This document shows, piece by piece, positions 59,769 to 64,000 of a stretch of 64,000 bases of DNA (position 1 is the stretch's first letter; the number at the start of each line of letters is the position of its first letter). The DNA is from Roseibacillus ishigakijimensis (GTDB taxonomy: Bacteria > Verrucomicrobiota > Verrucomicrobiia > Verrucomicrobiales > Akkermansiaceae), in the NCBI RefSeq assembly GCF_016595415.1, contig NZ_JAENIO010000002.1:124001-188000 (forward strand), in the 5' to 3' direction. The position numbers and the translations under genes were made by a program. Under the pieces are notes generated by a model. The model ran no database searches. It was not told the origin of the DNA and saw only the letters and a program-made list of their open reading frames with translations.

Positions 59769-60872
59769 ATGGCTCAACAGGTGCAACCTTTGCAAACTCC
59801 CGTCGAGCGGGATTTTACGGCGGGCATGACCCGCTCTTTTTCTTGTTCGCATGTGGGCTCCACTGGCGAGGCTGACCTCGATGAACGCATCATGACTTTG
59901 GCCAAGGAGATTTCGCCAAGGGAAAATTCTTGTCTCTTGGCGGAGATGTTCACGACCGCCGTGCGCATCGCCCGCGGACGGGTGGGGGATTCCGCTTTCA
60001 AGCTCATGAATCGGGCTCTCAAGGAGATGCGTGTCTCGGAGGAGGTCTTCCATCCTTATCGCAATTGCCGCAAAGTGGCGATCTTTGGCTCCGCCCGCAC
60101 CCGACCGGAGGAGCCCGAATACCAGACTGCGGTGAGCTTTGCCCGCCGCATGCGCGAGGAAGGTTTCATGGCGGTGACGGGCGCGGGGCCGGGAATCATG
60201 GCCGCCGGTAACGAGGGAGCGGGTCGGGACGATTCCTTCGGACTCAATATCTCCCTACCCTTTGAGGCCACCGCCAACGAGTTCATTGCCGGTGATCCCA
60301 AGCTCATCGATTACAACTACTTTTTTACCCGCAAGCTGGCCTTCGTGAAGGAAGTCGATGCCGCAGTGGCTTGTCCGGGAGGGTTCGGCACCATGGACGA
60401 GATATTCGAGGCTCTCACTTTAATTCAGACCGGGAAAGCCACCGTTTACCCCATCGTTCTGCTCGATGCCCCGGGGGGCACCTACTGGAAGTTTTGGAAG
60501 CAGTTTGTGCAGGAGCATCTGCAGCGCTTGCGGTTAATCTCGGACCACGATTTCGCTTTGTTCAAGGTCACTGACGATGTGGAGGAGGCGGTGTCCGAAA
60601 TCACCAGTTTCTATCGCCGTTACCATTCCTATCGTTATGTGGGGGACAAGATCGTGATTCGATTGCGGGACAATCTGGCCGAAAATCGTCTCCCGCTCTT
60701 GCAAATGGAGTTCGCAGACCTCATTGCCGCTGGCGAAATGGAATTGCGGGGAGCCTTGTCCGAGGAGGATGACGAACCGGCCTTGGCGGAATTGCCCCGT
60801 CTTGTCTTTCGTCACCGTCGGGGCAGCTTTGGCCGTCTGCGACTTCTCATCGATGCGATCAATCAAGAGTGA
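59769..60872 (+). CDS. LOG-family protein (TIGR00730-like nucleotide hydrolase)
   Basis: 367 residues; longer than usual, with an N-terminal extension of about 90 residues before the core. The LOG signatures are KVAIFGSARTRPEEPEYQ, GAGPGIMAAGNEGA, and the phosphoribohydrolase motif CPGGFGTMDEIFEALTL. Members act as cytokinin-riboside-monophosphate or other nucleotide phosphoribohydrolases. The C-terminal part (about 250-367) is another extension of unknown role. ATG 59769 is followed by an alternative ATG at 59826. Its stop overlaps the tlyA start by four bases (GTGA), so the two are translationally coupled. Confidence 0.9.
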   Translation: MAQQVQPLQTPVERDFTAGMTRSFSCSHVGSTGEADLDERIMTLAKEISPRENSCLLAEMFTTAVRIARGRVGDSAFKLMNRALKEMRVSEEVFHPYRNCRKVAIFGSARTRPEEPEYQTAVSFARRMREEGFMAVTGAGPGIMAAGNEGAGRDDSFGLNISLPFEATANEFIAGDPKLIDYNYFFTRKLAFVKEVDAAVACPGGFGTMDEIFEALTLIQTGKATVYPIVLLDAPGGTYWKFWKQFVQEHLQRLRLISDHDFALFKVTDDVEEAVSEITSFYRRYHSYRYVGDKIVIRLRDNLAENRLPLLQMEFADLIAAGEMELRGALSEEDDEPALAELPRLVFRHRRGSFGRLRLLIDAINQE

Positions 60873-61591
60873 AGGAACGAGTTGACAGTCTATTAGTGGC
60901 GCGGGGTCTTTGTGAGTCCCGCGAGGTGGCCAAGCGCCTGGTGATGGCCGGGGAGGTCTTTCTCGGCACCGAGCGGGTTTCCAAGGCGGCCACCAAGGTG
61001 CCCGTCGACGCGGACCTACGGGTGCGCGAGAAACCCAAGTTCGTGGGCCGGGGCGGATTCAAGCTTGAGGGGGCTCTCGAGCATTTCGGCATCACGGTCA
61101 CCGATTTCACTTGTCTCGATACCGGTTCTTCCACTGGAGGTTTCACCGATTGCCTTCTGCAGCGGGGAGCGGCGAGGGTCCATGCGGTGGACGTGGGGAC
61201 CAACCAACTGGTCTACAAATTGCGCACCGATCCGCGGGTGATCGTGAAGGAAAAGTTCAATTCACGAAACCTCACGGTCGCGGATTTGGGGGAACGGGTC
61301 GATCTGGCCGTGCTCGATCTCTCCTTCATCTCGCTGACCAAGGTCTTGCCCGCCATTTTTTCCGTCCTGAAGGAGGATGGTCAGGTGGTGGCTCTCATCA
61401 AACCTCAGTTTGAGCTCTCTCGCGATGAGGTGGGCAAGGGGGGAATCGTGCGGGGAAGTGACTTGCATGAAAAAGCGGTGGAGAAGATCCGCGCCTTCGT
61501 GACGGAGGAGGCGGGTCGGCCGTGGCGGGGGGTGATGGAGAGTCCCATCCAGGGCACGGACGGAAATGTCGAATTCTTAGGGTGGTTTTAG
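60869..61591 (+). CDS. tlyA: TlyA-family rRNA methyltransferase/haemolysin-like
   Basis: 2'-O-methylates rRNA (in mycobacteria 16S C1409 and 23S C1920). 240 residues from GTG 60869. An S4 RNA-binding domain (ERVDSLLVARGLCESREVAKRLVMAGEVFLG, about 3-33) leads to an FtsJ-like Rossmann methyltransferase: FVGRGGFKLEGAL, SAM motif LDTGSSTGGFTDCLLQRGA, VDLAVLDLSFISL and LIKPQFELSRDEVGKGGIVRG. It is translationally coupled to the LOG gene and 28 bases ahead of nadK, as in many bacteria where tlyA and nadK are neighbours. The label haemolysin is historical. Confidence 0.94.
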   Translation: MKERVDSLLVARGLCESREVAKRLVMAGEVFLGTERVSKAATKVPVDADLRVREKPKFVGRGGFKLEGALEHFGITVTDFTCLDTGSSTGGFTDCLLQRGAARVHAVDVGTNQLVYKLRTDPRVIVKEKFNSRNLTVADLGERVDLAVLDLSFISLTKVLPAIFSVLKEDGQVVALIKPQFELSRDEVGKGGIVRGSDLHEKAVEKIRAFVTEEAGRPWRGVMESPIQGTDGNVEFLGWF

Positions 61592-61619
61592 GGGCGAAAG
61601 TGTTCACACTCGTCGCGAA

Positions 61620-62471
61620 ATGAGACTGGGGGTATTTGTCAATCCACGGAAGGCGGACGTCGTCGCGGCTTTTGGACGCGTGAGGGAGGCCTTTGAGAAA
61701 CGCGGTTGGGAGGTCGTGCTGGACCAAGAAGGGGGAGAAGCGGTCGGATACCCCGGGGTGGAAAAGTTTTGGCAAGGCGCTGATCTCGTCATTTCCATCG
61801 GGGGCGATGGCACTTTTTTAGAGACTCTTCACCGTATGGGAGGCTGCCCGTGCCCGGTGGCGGGCGTCAATATCGGTCATCTCGGCTTCCTCACTGCCTG
61901 CCAGGATGAAGAAGTGGACCAACTGGCCCAGGTGGTCACTGCAGGCGAGCACCTGGAGATTGAGCGGGCCATGCTGCGGGTGCGCATGAGGGAAGAAGGG
62001 GGGAGCGAACATGAATTCCTCGCCCTCAATGAAGTGGTGCTGATGCGGGGTGAGACCGGTCGCCTGGTCTCCCTCGAGGCTTGGGTGGATGGGGAATTGC
62101 TCAACGAGTATCGGGCGGATGGTCTCATCGTGGCCACCCCCACGGGGTCGACCGCCTACTCCCTTGCTGCGGGTGGTCCCCTCGTCGGCCCCCGGGCCGA
62201 GGTCATGGTCATCACCCCCATCTGTCCGCATACTCTCAGTGGACGGCCCCTTGTGCTGGGGGACGATTCCCGCATCGAGCTCGCCCCCAGCGGGGATAAT
62301 CCCGAGCCCATTCTCTTCACCGTCGATGGGCGGCAGATTCTCCGCGTCGCACCCGAGAGCACGGTTGAGGTGGACAAAGCGCCCGCTCCGCTGCGGGTGG
62401 TTCGGTTGCCCGGTCATTCCTTCTACGAAACCTTACGCAAAAAGCTCTCCTGGAGTGGGGGAGGGCTGTGA
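61620..62471 (+). CDS. nadK: NAD kinase
   Basis: Phosphorylates NAD to NADP in the cytoplasm. 283 residues. MRLGVFVNPRKADV begins the N domain; the conserved GGDGTFLET is at 61-69 (Asp63), and GVNIGHLGFLTAC follows. The Asn-Glu of the second motif is in LALNEVVLMRG, and the sugar site is YRADGLIVATPTGSTAYSLAAGGPLV. It completes the LOG-tlyA-nadK operon. A second NAD-related gene, nadE, lies 24 kb upstream. Confidence 0.96.
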   Translation: MRLGVFVNPRKADVVAAFGRVREAFEKRGWEVVLDQEGGEAVGYPGVEKFWQGADLVISIGGDGTFLETLHRMGGCPCPVAGVNIGHLGFLTACQDEEVDQLAQVVTAGEHLEIERAMLRVRMREEGGSEHEFLALNEVVLMRGETGRLVSLEAWVDGELLNEYRADGLIVATPTGSTAYSLAAGGPLVGPRAEVMVITPICPHTLSGRPLVLGDDSRIELAPSGDNPEPILFTVDGRQILRVAPESTVEVDKAPAPLRVVRLPGHSFYETLRKKLSWSGGGL

Positions 62472-62591
62472 GGAAAGACCCCGGCAGAAGCGCCTGCGTA
62501 TTCTGGCACATCTGGGGTTGTGAGTCATTTTTTGCTGGAAGTGCTTTTTGCGCTTTGGTTTCGGCATAATTGCTGCTTCTCTTCGGTTGTT

Positions 62592-63293
62592 ATGAAAACC
62601 GACTTTTTCTCAATCCTGCTGGCGGGGAGCTTGTTCACTGGAGCTGCTTCCGGGGCTTCAATCTTCTCTTCGAGCTTCGATGCCCACGGCTCTGCCGATG
62701 GAGCCACGAGCTTTTCGGGTCTCACTTGGGTGACCAATGGGGTGACCATTGCCTCCGATACGCTGGCGCTCAGTGCGGGGGAAGTGCAGACCAGTGGCGC
62801 TCCGGAGAATGCGGATCGTCTGGCGGTGGCCCGCAATATCGACACTGCGGGTCCTTGGAGTATCGAGATCGCGTTCTCGACGGTGACCAGCACGGTGGTG
62901 GCCGATTTCACTTTTGATTATCAGTTTATCAGTGGCGGCGGGGCCAACCAGGGTGCGCCCCATCCCGGCAGTGGCGTGGTCAATGTCGCCTTATTGGATG
63001 GCGCGGGCGCGGTGACCTTGAGCGAGGTCACTTTACCAGCTTTGGGTGATGAAACGGCGGCTTCCAACAGCGGCACGGGCATTGTGGCGGACCTGCCCGA
63101 TTTCGCACTCGTGGCCGGGACGGATTATGTGCTCCGTTTCACCGTTTCCAGCGAGGCGACTTCGGGTAATAATTTTGCCCTCGATACTGTGAGCTTGAAT
63201 AGTCTGGTCATTCCCGAGCCTTCGACGGCCGCTTTGGCTCTCGTGGCCGGCCTGGGACTGCTGCGTCGTCGCCGTCTGCTCGTTGCTCAGTAA
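62592..63293 (+). CDS. PEP-CTERM surface protein
   Basis: 233 residues from ATG 62592 (signal peptide MKTDFFSILLAGSLFTGAASGA; upstream frame is open but has only non-ATG codons). The mature chain is a beta-sandwich of low complexity (ASIFSSSFDAHGSADGATSFSGLTW, NIDTAGPWSIEIAFSTV). The C terminus has the PEP-CTERM sorting signal: VIPEPSTAALALVAGLGLL followed by RRRRLLVAQ. Exosortase would cut there and attach or release the protein with the extracellular matrix. No exosortase gene is in the window. It sits between nadK and a sulfatase gene. Confidence 0.9.
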   Translation: MKTDFFSILLAGSLFTGAASGASIFSSSFDAHGSADGATSFSGLTWVTNGVTIASDTLALSAGEVQTSGAPENADRLAVARNIDTAGPWSIEIAFSTVTSTVVADFTFDYQFISGGGANQGAPHPGSGVVNVALLDGAGAVTLSEVTLPALGDETAASNSGTGIVADLPDFALVAGTDYVLRFTVSSEATSGNNFALDTVSLNSLVIPEPSTAALALVAGLGLLRRRRLLVAQ

Positions 63294-63328
63294 AACTGAT
63301 TCCTATCCCGTCGAATTTTCAAATCGCC

Positions 63329-64000
63329 ATGCCTTCCTCTCTGAAGAGTTTTTTGCTGTTCGTGTTCATGTTGTCTTCAGAGGGGAGGGCGGCACCCAAT
63401 ATCATCTTCGTCCTCTGTGATGATTTGGGATTTGGAGATTTGTATGGTTTGCATCAGCACACCCGCGACAATGGCGCGGGCGGCGGGGTGGCCGGGGATG
63501 GCAGAATCAATGGGACGGAGGAGCCATTCATCTACACTCCTTTTCTCGACCGGATGGCGGCGGAAGGAGCGCAATTGACCCGCCACTACACCAGTGCTCC
63601 GGTGTGTGCGCCCGCGCGGGGTTCGCTCTTGCAAGGGCGGGACCAGGGGCATGCCAATATTCGCGACAATTCCTTTGATAAAGTGCTGGAGGACAATCAC
63701 ACCTTGGGCACGGTGTTGCAGGAGGCCGGCTACTTCACGGCCTGTGTGGGCAAGTGGGGGGTGGGGGGCAGTGGCGAGCCCTTTGCCGGTCATCCCAATC
63801 GGCGGGGATTCGATTATTTTTATGGCTATCTCAAGCATATTGATGGTCACCAGCATTACCCTGGCAATGGGGGCACGATTTACGAACAGGAAGCGCCGGT
63901 CACCAGTGGCCTGGAGCATGCCTACACCACTGATTTGTTCACCGCAAAGGCTAAGCAATTGGTGACCGAACGGACCCAAGTGGCCGAGGATCAACCCTTT
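63329..64000 (+). CDS. Secreted sulfatase, 3' end beyond the window
   Basis: The first 224 codons of a sulfatase; the frame runs off the window edge. Signal peptide MPSSLKSFLLFVFMLSSEGRA, then NIIFVLCDDLGFGDLYGL with metal ligands Asp31-Asp32. The formylglycine motif is CAPARGSLLQGRD (Cys93). GTVLQEAGYFTACVGKWGVGG and GFDYFYGYLKHIDGHQHYP follow the family order. An insertion (about 42-66, HQHTRDNGAGGGVAGDGRI) precedes the motif. CAPAR differs from the CSASR of the sulfatase at 16331, so the two belong to different subfamilies. Confidence 0.9.
   Translation, partial: MPSSLKSFLLFVFMLSSEGRAAPNIIFVLCDDLGFGDLYGLHQHTRDNGAGGGVAGDGRINGTEEPFIYTPFLDRMAAEGAQLTRHYTSAPVCAPARGSLLQGRDQGHANIRDNSFDKVLEDNHTLGTVLQEAGYFTACVGKWGVGGSGEPFAGHPNRRGFDYFYGYLKHIDGHQHYPGNGGTIYEQEAPVTSGLEHAYTTDLFTAKAKQLVTERTQVAEDQPF

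Noticed and set aside
62472-62591. Possible sigma-54 promoter before the PEP-CTERM gene
   Set aside because: The nearest GG and GC pairs are spaced 9 or 13 bases instead of the required 12, so the consensus is not met.
1-64000. tRNA, rRNA, CRISPR array or insertion sequence
   Set aside because: Intergenic gaps are short; none shows tRNA arms, regular spaced repeats or transposase-like frames.

Overview
The window comes from a GC-rich member of the Verrucomicrobiota, most likely order Verrucomicrobiales. The evidence is the mixture of gene families. There are two planctomycete-type cytochrome/DUF1549/DUF1553 proteins, three DUF1501 proteins, a DUF1800 protein, two arylsulfatase-like proteins, a PEP-CTERM protein, an LptF/LptG-type permease and a porin-like barrel ending in Phe (so an outer membrane is present), and secreted proteins with DxDGDG repeats. 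This assignment is inferred from content; no rRNA gene lies in the window. I see no tRNA, rRNA, CRISPR array, transposase or prophage, and the sequence reads as an ordinary chromosomal segment.

Layout. 1-9.5 kb: queC, a 976-residue secreted multi-module protein, a PSD1-type cytochrome gene followed by its DUF1501 partner, and an SGNH hydrolase. 9.6-13.6 kb: a minus-strand run xerD-miaA-lptF-EEP nuclease. 13.6-14.7 kb: an outer-membrane barrel gene with a clear promoter, a hairpin leader and a strong terminator, followed by a decayed intergenic repeat cluster. 14.7-22.4 kb: miaB, a sulfatase, a PI-PLC-like protein, a LolA-like protein, a VKOR-thioredoxin fusion and asnS. 22.4-28.2 kb: a DUF1800/DUF1501 pair and a nucleoid-associated protein. 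28.3-37.7 kb: an NHL propeller with corA, a DCC thiol protein with a small membrane protein, a Gfo/Idh oxidoreductase with an esterase, rluD with a DEAD-box helicase, and nadE. 37.7-47.2 kb: a membrane-anchored beta-helix protein, a HAD-tsaD-M48-DUF255 run, an orphan ParA, a CvpA-like protein and aroC. 47.4-52.9 kb: DUF1501, an ECF sigma factor, and an anti-sigma-like domain fused to a PSD1 cytochrome. 52.9-64 kb: a degenerate class A PBP, a TPR protein, xerC, a secreted protein, an ACT protein, LOG-tlyA-nadK, a PEP-CTERM protein and the start of a second sulfatase.

Two themes stand out. The first is a large secreted inventory (sulfatases, DUF1501/1549/1553/1800 proteins, esterase, SGNH hydrolase), typical of degraders of sulfated or complex polymers. 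The second is tRNA anticodon-loop modification (queC, miaA, miaB, tsaD). The most unusual unit is the 47.4-52.9 kb operon, where an ECF sigma factor overlaps a gene encoding an anti-sigma-like cytoplasmic domain, one membrane segment and an extracytoplasmic CxxCH/DUF1549/DUF1553 protein in one chain. Other oddities are a class A PBP whose transpeptidase motifs are erased, a DUF255 lipoprotein that lost its CxxC, an operator-like 18-bp palindrome, and a beta-strand module shared by three unrelated secreted proteins.
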